Assembly: GCF_000244955.1 (NCBI RefSeq)
Contig: NZ_CM001439.1
Span: 2,198,628 to 2,262,627 of the forward strand
Origin: Saccharomonospora marina XMU15
Lineage (GTDB): Bacteria; Actinomycetota; Actinomycetes; Mycobacteriales; Pseudonocardiaceae
Direction: 5' to 3'
DNA length: 64,000 bases
Shown: in pieces, positions 54,520 to 63,621 of the stretch
Position numbering within the stretch: position 1 is the first letter of the stretch
Layout: each line of letters opens with the position of its first letter
The notes under the pieces: generated by a model
Told to the model about the DNA's origin: nothing
Databases searched by the model: none
The model's input: the letters and a program-made list of their open reading frames with translations, nothing else
Made by a program: the position numbers and the translations under genes

Positions 54520-55944
54520 GTGAGCCGACGAGCAAAGATCGTGTGCACTCTCGGTCCCGCGACGGCGACGGCGGACAAGGTCCGCTCGCTGGTCGACGCG
54601 GGCATGGACGTCGCCAGGATGAACTTCAGCCACGGCAGCCACGGCGACCACAAGCAGGTCTACGACCTGATCAGGTCGGCGTCGGCTGAGAGCGGCCGCG
54701 CCGTCGGCATCCTCGCGGACCTGCAGGGCCCGAAGATCAGACTCGGCACGTTCGCGGGCGGGCCCGTGGAGTGGCGTACCGGCGACCGCGTCAGGATCAC
54801 GGTCGAGGACATCGCGGGCACACACGATCGGGTGGCCACGACGTACAAGGGGCTGGCCAAGGACGCCAAGCCCGGTGACCGGCTCCTCGTCGACGACGGC
54901 AAGGTGGGTCTTGTCGTCGAGCGGGTCGAGGGCCCGGACGTGATCTGCGAGGTCACGGAGGGCGGTCAGGTCAGCAACAACAAGGGAGTCTCGCTGCCCG
55001 GCATGGACGTGTCCGTGCCCGCGCTGTCGGAGAAGGACCTCGAGGATCTGCGGTTCGCGCTGGAACTCGGTGTCGACTTCGTCGCGCTGTCGTTCGTGCG
55101 TTCGCCCGCCGACATCGATCTGGTGCATCAGGTGATGGACCGCGCGGGAACGGGTCGTGTCCCGGTCATCGCCAAGCTGGAGAAACCGGAGGCGGTCTAC
55201 AACCTCGAGGCGATCGTGCTCGCTTTCGACGGCCTCATGGTCGCCCGGGGAGACCTCGGCGTCGAGTTGCCGCTGGAGCAGGTGCCCTTGGTGCAAAAGC
55301 GCGCCATCCAGATCGCGAGGGAGAACGCCAAACCCGTGATCGTGGCGACGCAGATGCTCGACTCGATGATCAACAACTCGCGGCCGACCAGGGCGGAGGC
55401 CTCCGACGTCGCCAACGCCGTCCTGGACGGTGCCGACGCGGTGATGCTCTCCGGCGAGACGAGCGTGGGCCGGTATCCGATCGAGACGGTCGAGACGATG
55501 AGCAGGATCGTGGAAGCAGTGGAGGCGGACATGCCGTCCGTTCCGCCGCTGAGCCACGTTCCCAGGACCAAGCGCGGTGTGATCTCCTACGCCGCCCGCG
55601 ACATCGGTGAGCGGCTCAACGCCAAGGCGCTCGTCGCGTTCACGCAGTCCGGCGACACCGTTCGCAGGCTCGCGCGGCTGCACACCAGGCTGCCGCTGCT
55701 GGCGTTCACTCCACTGGAGAGCGTGCGGTGCCAGTTGTCGATGACCTGGGGCACCACGGCCAGGATCGTGTCGCAGGTCGATTCCACCGACCGGATGATC
55801 CAGCAGGTCGACCACGCGATGCTGGAGACGGGTCGCTACCAGCCCGGCGACCTGGTCGTGATCGTCGCGGGCTCGCCGCCGGGCACCGTCGGGTCCACCA
55901 ACCTCATCCGGGTGCACCGGCTCGGTGAGGAAGACCACGCGTGA
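54520..55944 (+). CDS. pyk: Pyruvate kinase
   Basis: 474 residues: KIVCTLGPATA, MNFSHGSHGDH, LQGPKIRLG, VIAKLEKPEA (catalytic Lys), LMVARGDLGVELP, ATQMLDSMI and MLSGETSVGRYPIETV. It makes ATP and pyruvate, the last step of glycolysis. GTG 54520 follows TAGGCT (54506-54511) by 8 nt, consistent with a leaderless mRNA. With the PPi-type phosphofructokinase 4 kb upstream, this region holds two glycolytic control points. Confidence 0.96.
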   Translation: MSRRAKIVCTLGPATATADKVRSLVDAGMDVARMNFSHGSHGDHKQVYDLIRSASAESGRAVGILADLQGPKIRLGTFAGGPVEWRTGDRVRITVEDIAGTHDRVATTYKGLAKDAKPGDRLLVDDGKVGLVVERVEGPDVICEVTEGGQVSNNKGVSLPGMDVSVPALSEKDLEDLRFALELGVDFVALSFVRSPADIDLVHQVMDRAGTGRVPVIAKLEKPEAVYNLEAIVLAFDGLMVARGDLGVELPLEQVPLVQKRAIQIARENAKPVIVATQMLDSMINNSRPTRAEASDVANAVLDGADAVMLSGETSVGRYPIETVETMSRIVEAVEADMPSVPPLSHVPRTKRGVISYAARDIGERLNAKALVAFTQSGDTVRRLARLHTRLPLLAFTPLESVRCQLSMTWGTTARIVSQVDSTDRMIQQVDHAMLETGRYQPGDLVVIVAGSPPGTVGSTNLIRVHRLGEEDHA

Positions 55945-55981
55945 CGAGGCGTGCGGGCACCGACCGTGTTGAATGGCCCGC

Positions 55982-56899
55982 ATGACTGAGCTGGCAAGAC
56001 AGGCGGCTTCCGGACTGGACACCGACGGCGGTCACGGCGGGCAGTCGGTGCTCGACCGGCTTGTCGCGCTGCTCGACCTGGAACGGATCGAGGAGAACAT
56101 CTACCGGGGCGTGAGCCCGCCGCACTCGCCGACCCGGGTGTTCGGCGGGCAGGTGGCGGGGCAGTCTCTCGTGGCGGCGGGCCGCACGGTGCCGCCGGAA
56201 CGCGGAGTGCACTCCCTGCACGCGTACTTCATCCGTCCGGGTGACCCGAAGGTGCCGATCGTCTACGAGGTCGACCGCATCCGCGACGGCAGGTCGTTCA
56301 CCACCCGCAGGGTGGTCGCGATCCAGCACGGCAAAGCCATCTTCTCGCTGTCGGCGTCGTTCCAGTTGACAGAGCAGGGTGCCGAGCACGCGGAGGACAT
56401 GCCGGACGTGCCCGCGCCGGAGACGTTGCCGACGCTGAGCGAGCGCACCGCCGAGTACGCCGACCGGCTCGGGTTGCGGTCGCAGCCCAGACCGATCGAC
56501 ATCCGCTACGTCACCGAACCGCCGTGGCAGACTCGGGGCAACCCGCAGCGCCCTTCGCGCAACCAGGTCTGGATGCGCGCGGACGGCACGCTGCCGGACG
56601 ACCGGCTGTTGCACGTCTGCGTGCTGACCTACGCCTCCGACATGACGCTGCTGGACTCGGTACTGGCAAGCCACGGGGTGTACTGGGATCTCGACAGGGT
56701 GATCGGCGCCAGTCTGGACCACGCGCTGTGGTTCCACCGCCCGTTCCGTGCCGACGAGTGGCTGCTCTACGACAGCGCCTCACCCACCGCATCCGGTGGT
56801 CGGGGGCTGGCGACGGGGCGGTTCTTCTCCCGTTCCGGGCAGCACATCGCCACCGTCGTTCAGGAGGGCCTCATCCGCTTGCCCGATCACCCCGCATAG
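55982..56899 (+). CDS. tesB: Acyl-CoA thioesterase II
   Basis: 305 residues, double hot-dog fold: GVSPPHSPTRVFGGQVAGQSLVAAGRTV, LHAYFIRPGDPKVPIVYEVDRIRDGRSFTTRRVVAIQHGKAIFSLSASF and DHALWFHRPFRADEWLLYDSASPTASGGRGLATG, all characteristic of TesB. It hydrolyses medium to long acyl-CoAs. ATG 55982 stands 7 nt after TTGAAT (55969-55974), so a leaderless mRNA is possible. It converges with the small Cys protein gene, 15 bp apart. Confidence 0.94.
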   Translation: MTELARQAASGLDTDGGHGGQSVLDRLVALLDLERIEENIYRGVSPPHSPTRVFGGQVAGQSLVAAGRTVPPERGVHSLHAYFIRPGDPKVPIVYEVDRIRDGRSFTTRRVVAIQHGKAIFSLSASFQLTEQGAEHAEDMPDVPAPETLPTLSERTAEYADRLGLRSQPRPIDIRYVTEPPWQTRGNPQRPSRNQVWMRADGTLPDDRLLHVCVLTYASDMTLLDSVLASHGVYWDLDRVIGASLDHALWFHRPFRADEWLLYDSASPTASGGRGLATGRFFSRSGQHIATVVQEGLIRLPDHPA

Positions 56900-56914
56900 G
56901 TCACTCCGCGTAGC

Positions 56915-57283
56915 TCACCCTGCGTAGTGCAGCGAAGGCTTGCGGCGGCGGTGCTGGTGGCCGTGCGACTCCGTCGCCAACTCCTCGCACGTGTCGTCCG
57001 CGGTACCAAGGCTGATCTGCACCGCGAGGTAGGCGCGGCACGGCAGCCGGGAGCGCCTGCGCGAGAACGGTCTGCGGCGGCCGTGGCAGAACGCGCAGTG
57101 GCCGCTGGGGTCGAGTCTGTGGTCGGCCAACACGCTACGGAGGGCGCCTGCCAGCAGCGCCGCGCTGGCTGCGCCGGACTCCGGGCGCAGTTCGGGTGGG
57201 ATGTCGCTGCCCTCGGCGAGTTCGTCGAGTTTGCGGTGGACGCTCGCCTGGAGAGGGGTGACGATGGGGTCGCGCCCGGTCAC
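56915..57283 (-). CDS. Small Cys-rich protein of unknown function
   Basis: 122 residues. The middle HCAFCHGRRRPFSRRRSRLPC gives CxxC and a third Cys 14 residues on, within an Arg-rich stretch; DDTCEELATESHGHQHRRRK follows. This suggests a small zinc-binding module that could touch nucleic acid. GTG 57283 is preferred (GGGAGGAC immediately upstream). It is divergent from the helix-turn-helix gene across a 183-bp gap that contains no other gene. Confidence 0.6.
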   Translation of the reverse strand: MTGRDPIVTPLQASVHRKLDELAEGSDIPPELRPESGAASAALLAGALRSVLADHRLDPSGHCAFCHGRRRPFSRRRSRLPCRAYLAVQISLGTADDTCEELATESHGHQHRRRKPSLHYAG

Positions 57284-57466
57284 GTGTCCTCCCGATGTTC
57301 GCCGGTCCTGGCGCCGATCGTTCGGCGCACGAAGCAGGATACAAGCCCAAACTGCAATTTGCAGTCCGTCGATCGGGCAATCCCGGCACCGCCCCGCCCG
57401 AGGGGTCCGCTGTCGCGGTGAGCGGCTGGTTAGATGTTGCGGGGCGGATGAACCGGAGGTGAGGCC

Positions 57467-58327
57467 ATGACACGAGGGCAGGGGCCGACCGTTCGAAGGC
57501 GCAGGCTGGCCAGCGAGCTGCGGCGGCTCCGGGAACGGGCTGAGCTCACGATCGACGAGGTCGGCGAGAAGCTCGAGTGTTCGGCATCGAAGATCAGCCG
57601 GATCGAGACGGGGCACGTGGGCGTCACCCCGCGCGACGCGCGGGACATGCTCGAGCTGTACGGGGTACGGGGAGACGAGCAGGAGGCGTTGGTCCAGCTG
57701 GCGAGGGAAGCCCGCAAGCGCGGCTGGTGGCACGCCTACAACGAGGTGTTCACCGGTGCTTTCGTGGGGCTGGAGGCCGATGCCAGTTCGTTGCGCGCGT
57801 TCCAGGCGCTGCTGGTACCCGGCCTGTTGCAGACCGAGCGCTACGCCAGGGCGGTGATCCACGCGATGCGGCCGGACGCCGCCGACGCCGAGATCGAGCG
57901 CAGAGTAGCCGCGCGGATGACCAGGCAGCGGCTGCTCAGCGATCCGAATCCACCCGAGTACTGGGCTGTCGTGGACGAGGCGGTGCTGCGAAGGGTCGTC
58001 GGCGGACCGGAGGTGATGGCCGAGCAACTGGGCAGGCTGGCCGACATCGCTCAGTTGCCCCACGTGACCATCCAGGTGGTGCCGTTCGGCGCGGGCGCGC
58101 ACCCGGGAATGGAGGGCCCCTTTCTCATCCTGGGCTTTCCCGAGCAGGCCGACCCGGACGTCGTCTACGTCGACAGCACCAGCAGTGGCGTGTACCTGGA
58201 ACTGGAGCCCGATGTGCGGCGCTATGCCCTTATGTTCGATCATTTGCGAGCCGCCGCGCTCGGGCCGGACGACTCGGTCAACGTGATCGCCGACGCGGCA
58301 CGGCGGTTCGAAGAACGAAGCGAGTGA
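57467..58327 (+). CDS. Helix-turn-helix regulator with DUF5753 domain
   Basis: 286 residues. N-terminal XRE helix-turn-helix (RRLASELRRLRERAELTIDEVGEKLECSASKISRIETGHVG), then the DUF5753 ligand-type domain (FQALLVPGLLQTERYARAVI ... VTIQVVPFGAGAHPGMEGPFLIL ... VDSTSSGVYLE). In actinomycetes these regulators are paired with a DUF397 protein, as here (next gene). Strong Shine-Dalgarno GGAGGTGAGG before the ATG. Confidence 0.93.
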   Translation: MTRGQGPTVRRRRLASELRRLRERAELTIDEVGEKLECSASKISRIETGHVGVTPRDARDMLELYGVRGDEQEALVQLAREARKRGWWHAYNEVFTGAFVGLEADASSLRAFQALLVPGLLQTERYARAVIHAMRPDAADAEIERRVAARMTRQRLLSDPNPPEYWAVVDEAVLRRVVGGPEVMAEQLGRLADIAQLPHVTIQVVPFGAGAHPGMEGPFLILGFPEQADPDVVYVDSTSSGVYLELEPDVRRYALMFDHLRAAALGPDDSVNVIADAARRFEERSE

Positions 58328-58341
58328 ACGGAGTAGGGATC

Positions 58342-58548
58342 GTGACCGACATGGAGCTATCCGGCCTGACGTGGCGAAAGAGCAGCTACAGTGGCGGCGG
58401 CAACGACTGCGTCGAGGTCGCTTTCACCGGTGACGGGGCCGCGTTGCGCGACTCGAAGAACCCCACAGCGGGTGCGCTGGCGGTCCCGGCGGCTGAATGG
58501 GACGTCCTGCTCGAGGCCGCGCGGGCGGGTGTGTTGAACCCGCACTGA
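58342..58548 (+). CDS. DUF397 protein
   Basis: 68 residues with the DUF397 pattern LTWRKSSYSGGGNDCVEVAF, GAALRDSKNP and AAEWDVLL. It is the standard partner of DUF5753 regulators; such pairs are proposed to act like toxin-antitoxin-like or developmental switches. GTG 58342 follows GGAGTAGGG; an alternative GTG at 58324 would overlap the previous stop (GTGA) and add six residues. A very strong terminator follows. Confidence 0.9.
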   Translation: MTDMELSGLTWRKSSYSGGGNDCVEVAFTGDGAALRDSKNPTAGALAVPAAEWDVLLEAARAGVLNPH

Positions 58549-58568
58549 CCTCTCGCTCGATCGTCACG

Positions 58569-58614
58569 GACCCCTTACCCGTGGTCTTCCCTGCTCGGCC
58601 ACGGGTAAGGGGTC
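58569..58614. terminator. 16-bp perfect stem terminator after the DUF397 gene
   Basis: GACCCCTTACCCGTGG (58569-58584) and CCACGGGTAAGGGGTC (58599-58614) pair without mismatch around a 14-nt loop. It lies 21 bp after the DUF397 stop. Confidence 0.85.
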
Positions 58615-58710
58615 GAGCCGTCTCAGGCCTGCGTGATCACCCGATGCCACGAGGTACCCCTGCGCACCAGTCTGGAACTCACCACGAACAAGGGTGAGGA
58701 GTGACAGGCG

Positions 58711-58878
58711 ATGAGGATGCCAGGAAACCGGGCTTTGGACGCGACGTTGGCCGAGGTCGAGTACCGCACGGAGGAGCTTCGCAAGGCAGGAGGCAGGCGG
58801 CGGGCGCACCGCACGGAGCTGCCTGGGCAGCGCGCCGAATCGCAGGAACGCGCTCGCAGCGGGCGAAGGCGGCGTTGA
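58711..58878 (+). CDS. Small basic protein (55 residues)
   Basis: Starts MRMPGNRALDATLAEVEYRTEELRK and ends in an Arg-rich tail (RARSGRRRR). Third codon positions are strongly G/C, as in true genes here, and GAGGAG stands 8-13 nt before the ATG. An amphipathic helix followed by a basic tail suggests nucleic-acid or membrane contact. It lies 44 bp before the LAL regulator and could be co-transcribed with it. Confidence 0.5.
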   Translation: MRMPGNRALDATLAEVEYRTEELRKAGGRRRAHRTELPGQRAESQERARSGRRRR

Positions 58879-58922
58879 CCGTGGGCAAAACCGCTACGGA
58901 ACTGTCGCGGGTATAGGCGAGA

Positions 58923-61900
58923 ATGCGAGTTGTGCCCCGTCTTGGTTCCGGTATCCCCATCATCGGTCGCGCCGACGAGTTGTCGCGGTTGCGAGCCGCG
59001 TTCGCTCGCGCGCTGCAGGCGAGGGCCGCGGGGGTGTTGCTGGCGGGCGACGCGGGCGTCGGCAAGACCAGGGTGCTCACCGAACTGGCCGAGCACGCGG
59101 CCACCAACGGGGCATTGGTGCTGACCGGCCGCTGCATCGACATCAAGGAGGGCGGACTGCCCTACCTGCCCTTCGCGGAGGCACTCGCCACGCTCACCGC
59201 GACCGACGACGAGGCGGTGGCGGGCGCGGTCGCGGCACGACCCGCGCTCGCCAGGCTGCTGCCCGCGCAGCCGGGGCAGGCAAGCGCCGGGCGGGGGCCC
59301 GGGTACGCCTCGGCGGCGGACGACGAGGCCGGGCGGGTGTACGCCGAGCAGGACCTCGGACAGTTGCAGCTGTTCGACGCCGTGCTGGGAACACTGGCCG
59401 AGTTGTCCACGCACCGGCCCGTGCTGCTGATACTGGAAGACCTGCATTGGGCAGACCGGTCCACCCGCAACCTGGTGTCGTTCCTGCTGTCCCGGCTGGC
59501 GGATCAGCGGCTGCTCGTGGTCGGCAGCTACCGGGAGGAAGACGTCCACCGGCGGCATCCGCTGCGTGGCCTGCTCGCCGAACTGGTGCGACTGCCCGCG
59601 GTCGAGCGGGTGGAACTGTCGGCGTTCACCTCGCACGATGCGCGGGCGTTCGTGGCGGCGCTGGCCGATGCGCCGTTGCCCGAGCATGTGATGGACAGTG
59701 TGGTGTCCCGGTCGCAGGGCAACCCGTTCTTCGTCGAGGAACTGCTGGCGTCGGGAACCGACTGCGACGGGACCGACCTGCCGTCCGGATTGGCCGAGGT
59801 GTTGCTGGCGCGGCTGGAGCGGCTGGCACCGGACACCCGCAGTGTCTTGCGTGCGGTGGCGGTGGCGAGCGAGGCGGTGAGCCATGCCGCGCTCGCCGAG
59901 GTGTGCGGCCTGGACGAGCTGCGGTTGGAGGAGGCACTGCGCGAGGCGGTGCAGCACCACGTACTGGTTGTCGAACGCGGCTGCTACCTGTTCCGGCACG
60001 CGTTGCAGCGTGAAGCGGTCTACGGTGATCTGCTGCCGGGGGAGCGGGTCCGGATGCACGCGGCCTACGCGAGCAGGTTGCGGTCGGCGCCGCAGGAGCG
60101 CGGCGCGGAGGCCAAGCTCGCCTACCACAGCCTGGAGAGCAAGGATTTCGCCACGGCGCTGGACGCCTTGTTGCGTGCTGCCGACGAGGCGGACAAGATC
60201 GGCGCCCCCGGCGCAGGGCTGCGGCATGTCGAACAGGCACTGGAGATCTGGGCTGCCGTTCCGCCGCGCCAGCGACCCGGCGATCGCGACGAGCTGGGTC
60301 TGCTGCTGCAGGCTTCCTATTTCGCAGGCACGTCGGGGGAACCGGAGCGGGCGATCGCGTTCGCGCGTTCGGCGGTGGACTCGCTCGGACCACAGGTCGC
60401 ACCCCGGCGTGCCGCGATGGTGTGGCGCAGGCTCGCCGAAGCCCTTGTGGTGCTCGACAGCACCTTCACGGAGGCGGAGGAAGCGATCGCGAGGGCGTGG
60501 GAACTCCTCGCCGATGCCGAGCCGAGCGCCGACCGCGCCTGGGTTTTCGCCACCAGGGCGCAGATTCTTCGCGGCATGGAGCGCTTCGACGAGGCCGCGG
60601 CCAGCGCTCGCACCGCGGTCGCGGACGGCAGGGCAAGTGGCGCCGCCGCACCCGAGGCTTCGGCGCTGGCCACACTGGGCACGCTCGCCGACGCCGACGG
60701 CGACGCCGAGCAGGCGCGCCGGTTGCTGGCGGAGGCGGCCCGCAAGGCGCAGGCGGCTGGCGCGGTCGGCACCGAGCTGCGGGCAAGGTACTTCTCCGCG
60801 CTCAGCCACGACGACCACGCCGACCTGGTGCCCGCGATGGAGCTGTATCGCCGGGTGGTCGAGCGTGCGGAGGAGTCGGGGCTGCTGTGGAGCACCTACG
60901 GTGCCGCCGCCCGTTCACGGCTGGTGTCGTTGCGCTATCTGAGCGGCGACTGGCCGGAAGAGTCCGAACCGGACCGACCGGGCTCGGTGGTGTCCGGTGC
61001 GGTGGCCGCGGTACTCAGCTGCCCGTGGAGTCACCTCGCGGTCGCCAGGGGCCGGTTCGCCGAAGCGGAGCGACTGATCGCCGAACTGCGTGGGCAGTGG
61101 CGCCACGACATCTGGGTCGCGCTCGCGGCGAGCACGGCAGGCACCGAGCTGGCCTTCTGGCGCGGTGAGTACCGGCGGGCCGCGCTCACCGCAGAGGAGG
61201 GCGTCGGCTGGCTGGAGCGGTTGTACGCGCTGGGGTTGGCAGGTGTGCGGGTGGCCACGCTCGGCGCGGAGGCGTGCGTGGCGTGGCTGGCCGATGCCCG
61301 CTCGCGCGGTGACAGCGCCGCAGAGGCCGAAGCGGCGGGAATGGGGGCGAGGCTGGTGGAAGTCGCCAGGGGGTGCGCGAGCCGGAGCCGCCCGCGCTCG
61401 GGCACACTCGGCCCGGAGGGGCAGGCATGGCTGGCGAGACTGGAGGCCGTTGCCGGTGAGCTGCCGGGAGGCGCGGCCGATCCGGCACTGTGGGCCAAGG
61501 CCAGCGAGGCCTTCGGCTACGGCGCTGTCTACGACCAGGCGATGTGCGACTGGCAGCACGCGCGCAGCCTGCTCGCCGAGGGAGAGCCCGTGGCGGCGGC
61601 GAGATCGCTGCGGCGGGCTCACGAGGTGGCGGGCAAGCTCGGCGCGGAACCGCTACGCCACGCGGTGGAGACGTTGGCCCGCCGCGCCAGGATCAACCTG
61701 GTGGACCAGCCGGTGCGGCATGATCAGGGCAGGGGGCCGCTCACCGAGCGGGAGCACGCGGTGCTGGAGCGCGTCGCACTCGGCCGCACCAACCGGCAGG
61801 TGGGTGAGGAGCTCTACATCAGCGAGAAGACGGTGAGCGTGCACCTGTCGCGGGCGATGGCCAAGCTCGGCGCCGCCAGGAGGGCCGAGGCCGTGGCCAT

Positions 61901-61934
61901 CGCCTACGACCGGGGGCTGCTCAACCCGCGGTGA
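58923..61934 (+). CDS. LuxR-family large ATP-binding regulator (LAL)
   Basis: 1003 residues. N-terminal AAA/STAND ATPase: IIGRADELSRLRAAF, Walker A GDAGVGKT, Walker B LLILEDLHWAD. A long TPR-like helical middle follows, and a C-terminal LuxR helix-turn-helix (LTEREHAVLERVALGRTNRQVGEELYISEKTVSVHLSRAMAKLG). Such proteins activate carbon-use or secondary-metabolite operons after binding an inducer and ATP. Targets are unknown; the neighbouring dehydrogenase is a possible one. No Shine-Dalgarno; TATAGG lies 5 nt upstream. Confidence 0.92.
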   Translation: MRVVPRLGSGIPIIGRADELSRLRAAFARALQARAAGVLLAGDAGVGKTRVLTELAEHAATNGALVLTGRCIDIKEGGLPYLPFAEALATLTATDDEAVAGAVAARPALARLLPAQPGQASAGRGPGYASAADDEAGRVYAEQDLGQLQLFDAVLGTLAELSTHRPVLLILEDLHWADRSTRNLVSFLLSRLADQRLLVVGSYREEDVHRRHPLRGLLAELVRLPAVERVELSAFTSHDARAFVAALADAPLPEHVMDSVVSRSQGNPFFVEELLASGTDCDGTDLPSGLAEVLLARLERLAPDTRSVLRAVAVASEAVSHAALAEVCGLDELRLEEALREAVQHHVLVVERGCYLFRHALQREAVYGDLLPGERVRMHAAYASRLRSAPQERGAEAKLAYHSLESKDFATALDALLRAADEADKIGAPGAGLRHVEQALEIWAAVPPRQRPGDRDELGLLLQASYFAGTSGEPERAIAFARSAVDSLGPQVAPRRAAMVWRRLAEALVVLDSTFTEAEEAIARAWELLADAEPSADRAWVFATRAQILRGMERFDEAAASARTAVADGRASGAAAPEASALATLGTLADADGDAEQARRLLAEAARKAQAAGAVGTELRARYFSALSHDDHADLVPAMELYRRVVERAEESGLLWSTYGAAARSRLVSLRYLSGDWPEESEPDRPGSVVSGAVAAVLSCPWSHLAVARGRFAEAERLIAELRGQWRHDIWVALAASTAGTELAFWRGEYRRAALTAEEGVGWLERLYALGLAGVRVATLGAEACVAWLADARSRGDSAAEAEAAGMGARLVEVARGCASRSRPRSGTLGPEGQAWLARLEAVAGELPGGAADPALWAKASEAFGYGAVYDQAMCDWQHARSLLAEGEPVAAARSLRRAHEVAGKLGAEPLRHAVETLARRARINLVDQPVRHDQGRGPLTEREHAVLERVALGRTNRQVGEELYISEKTVSVHLSRAMAKLGAARRAEAVAIAYDRGLLNPR

Positions 61935-61945
61935 GCCATCCGCGC

Positions 61946-63547
61946 TCAGCGGCGGGGCAGCCGGGCGAGCAGTCGCATCCCGAGCGTCATCGCCTTGGTC
62001 CAGATTCGCGGTGGCAGGCCGGGGAAGGGGCGCAGCCGCATCCCGCGCTGCACGGCGATGGACTGCGACTCGGTGTACTTCAGCAGCCCTTCGGCACCGT
62101 TGCGGCGGCCGACGCCTGACTCCTTCATGCCGCCCATCGGAAGGCCCACCGTGCCGAACGTGGCGGCGTAGCCCTCGTTCACGTTCACCGTGCCCGCCTT
62201 CAGCCTCGCGGCGACCTCCCGGCCCCGCCTGCCGTCGCGTGACCACACACTCGCGTTGAGCCCGAACACGGTGTCGTTGGCACGCTCGACGGCATCGTCG
62301 ATGTCGCGGTAGCGGTAGACCGACACCACCGGCCCGAAGGTCTCCTCGGCGAACACCTTCGCCGCCCGCGGCACGTTGGTGAGGATCGTGGGCTCGTAGA
62401 ACAGCGGGCCGATGTCGGGCCGGGCCCTGCCTCCGGTGACCACGGTGGCGCCGTGCGCGCGTGCGTCGTCGACGTGTGCCGAGACCGCCCGTAGCTGGTC
62501 GGCCGAGGTGAGCGAACCCATGTCCGTGCGGTAGTCGAGGGTGCCACCCAGCCGCAGGGCTTCGGTACGCCGTGCGAAGGCGGCGACGAACTCCTCGGCG
62601 ATGCTGTCGTGCACGTAGACCCGCTCCACGGACACGCACAGCTGACCCGCGGAGGAGAAGCACGCCGCGACCGCGCCCGCTGCGGCCTTGGCGACGTCGG
62701 CGTCCGGCAGCACGAGCATCGGGTTCTTGCCGCCGAGTTCCAGCGAGTAGCCGGTGAGCCGTTGCGCGATCCGCCCCGCCAGCCGCTTGCCTGTCGGGGT
62801 CGAGCCGGTGAAGCAGACGTAGTCGGGCTCTTCGACCAGCGCGTCGCCGATCTGTGAGCCCCTGCCGAGCACGATCTGCCATGCCTGCGGCGGCAACCCG
62901 GCGGCGCAGGCCAGTTCGTGCAACCACAGCGCCGAAAGGGCGGTCTGGTTGTCCGGCTTCTGCACCACGGTGTTGCCCGCCAGCAGCGCGGGCAACACGT
63001 CCATCGCGGTCAGCGCCAGCGGGTAGTTCCACGGTGAGATCACGCCCACCACGCCTTTGGGATGGTGCAGTTGCCCGGCCCTGGTCAGCAGCGGCAGCAC
63101 CCCGGCCACCCTGCGCGGGGACAGAATGGCCGGCCCGTGCTTGCCGTAGTAGGCGGCGACGAGCGCGGTCGCGCTGATCTCGTCGAAGGCGTCGAGCCTG
63201 GACTTGCCCGCTTCGACCTGCACGAGATCGAGCGCCTCTGCCTGGTTGCCGAGCACGAGGTCGTGCAGGCGTCGCAGCACCCGCGCCCGCTCCCGGACCG
63301 GACGGCCTGCCCATGCCCGCTGCGCCTCGCGGGCGCGTTCGAACGCGGCGCGCACCTCCTGCTCGGTGGCCTGCGGCAGGGTGGCGGTGGTCAGTCCGGT
63401 GAACGGGGCCTTCAACTCGATGGGCGCGTTGTGCCTGCCGCCCACGGCGCGGCCTGCCAACTCGGTGGCTCTGCTCGTGCGTGGTGCGCCTGGCACCCCG
63501 CCGATCGTGGCTGGTCGCGACGGTTTCACCGGTGTCGTGCTCGTCAT
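61946..63547 (-). CDS. gabD2: Succinate-semialdehyde dehydrogenase (GabD2 type)
   Basis: 533 residues of the NAD(P)+ aldehyde dehydrogenase family: GVISPWNYPLAL, CFTGSTPTGKRLA, ELGGKNP (general base), catalytic Cys304 in SSAGQLCVS, and ETFGPVVSVYRY. It resembles mycobacterial GabD2. ATG 63547 is chosen because GGAGG (minus strand, 63553-63557) precedes it; an upstream ATG at 63577 lacks this. The gene lies downstream of a TetR gene in the same direction; an imperfect CCGT/ACGG dyad near 63590 could be its operator. Confidence 0.92.
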   Translation of the reverse strand: MTSTTPVKPSRPATIGGVPGAPRTSRATELAGRAVGGRHNAPIELKAPFTGLTTATLPQATEQEVRAAFERAREAQRAWAGRPVRERARVLRRLHDLVLGNQAEALDLVQVEAGKSRLDAFDEISATALVAAYYGKHGPAILSPRRVAGVLPLLTRAGQLHHPKGVVGVISPWNYPLALTAMDVLPALLAGNTVVQKPDNQTALSALWLHELACAAGLPPQAWQIVLGRGSQIGDALVEEPDYVCFTGSTPTGKRLAGRIAQRLTGYSLELGGKNPMLVLPDADVAKAAAGAVAACFSSAGQLCVSVERVYVHDSIAEEFVAAFARRTEALRLGGTLDYRTDMGSLTSADQLRAVSAHVDDARAHGATVVTGGRARPDIGPLFYEPTILTNVPRAAKVFAEETFGPVVSVYRYRDIDDAVERANDTVFGLNASVWSRDGRRGREVAARLKAGTVNVNEGYAATFGTVGLPMGGMKESGVGRRNGAEGLLKYTESQSIAVQRGMRLRPFPGLPPRIWTKAMTLGMRLLARLPRR

Positions 63548-63621
63548 GGCACCTCCGAGAGCCCGGTTGTTACTCATCAGTAGTAGAACATACCGTCAGT
63601 ACGGCGGGCGCCCCGGTCGGC

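Noticed and set aside
58623-60818. A 731-residue minus-strand frame opposite the LAL regulator
   Set aside because: Composition typical of an antisense shadow in GC-rich DNA; the plus strand encodes ATPase and LuxR domains.
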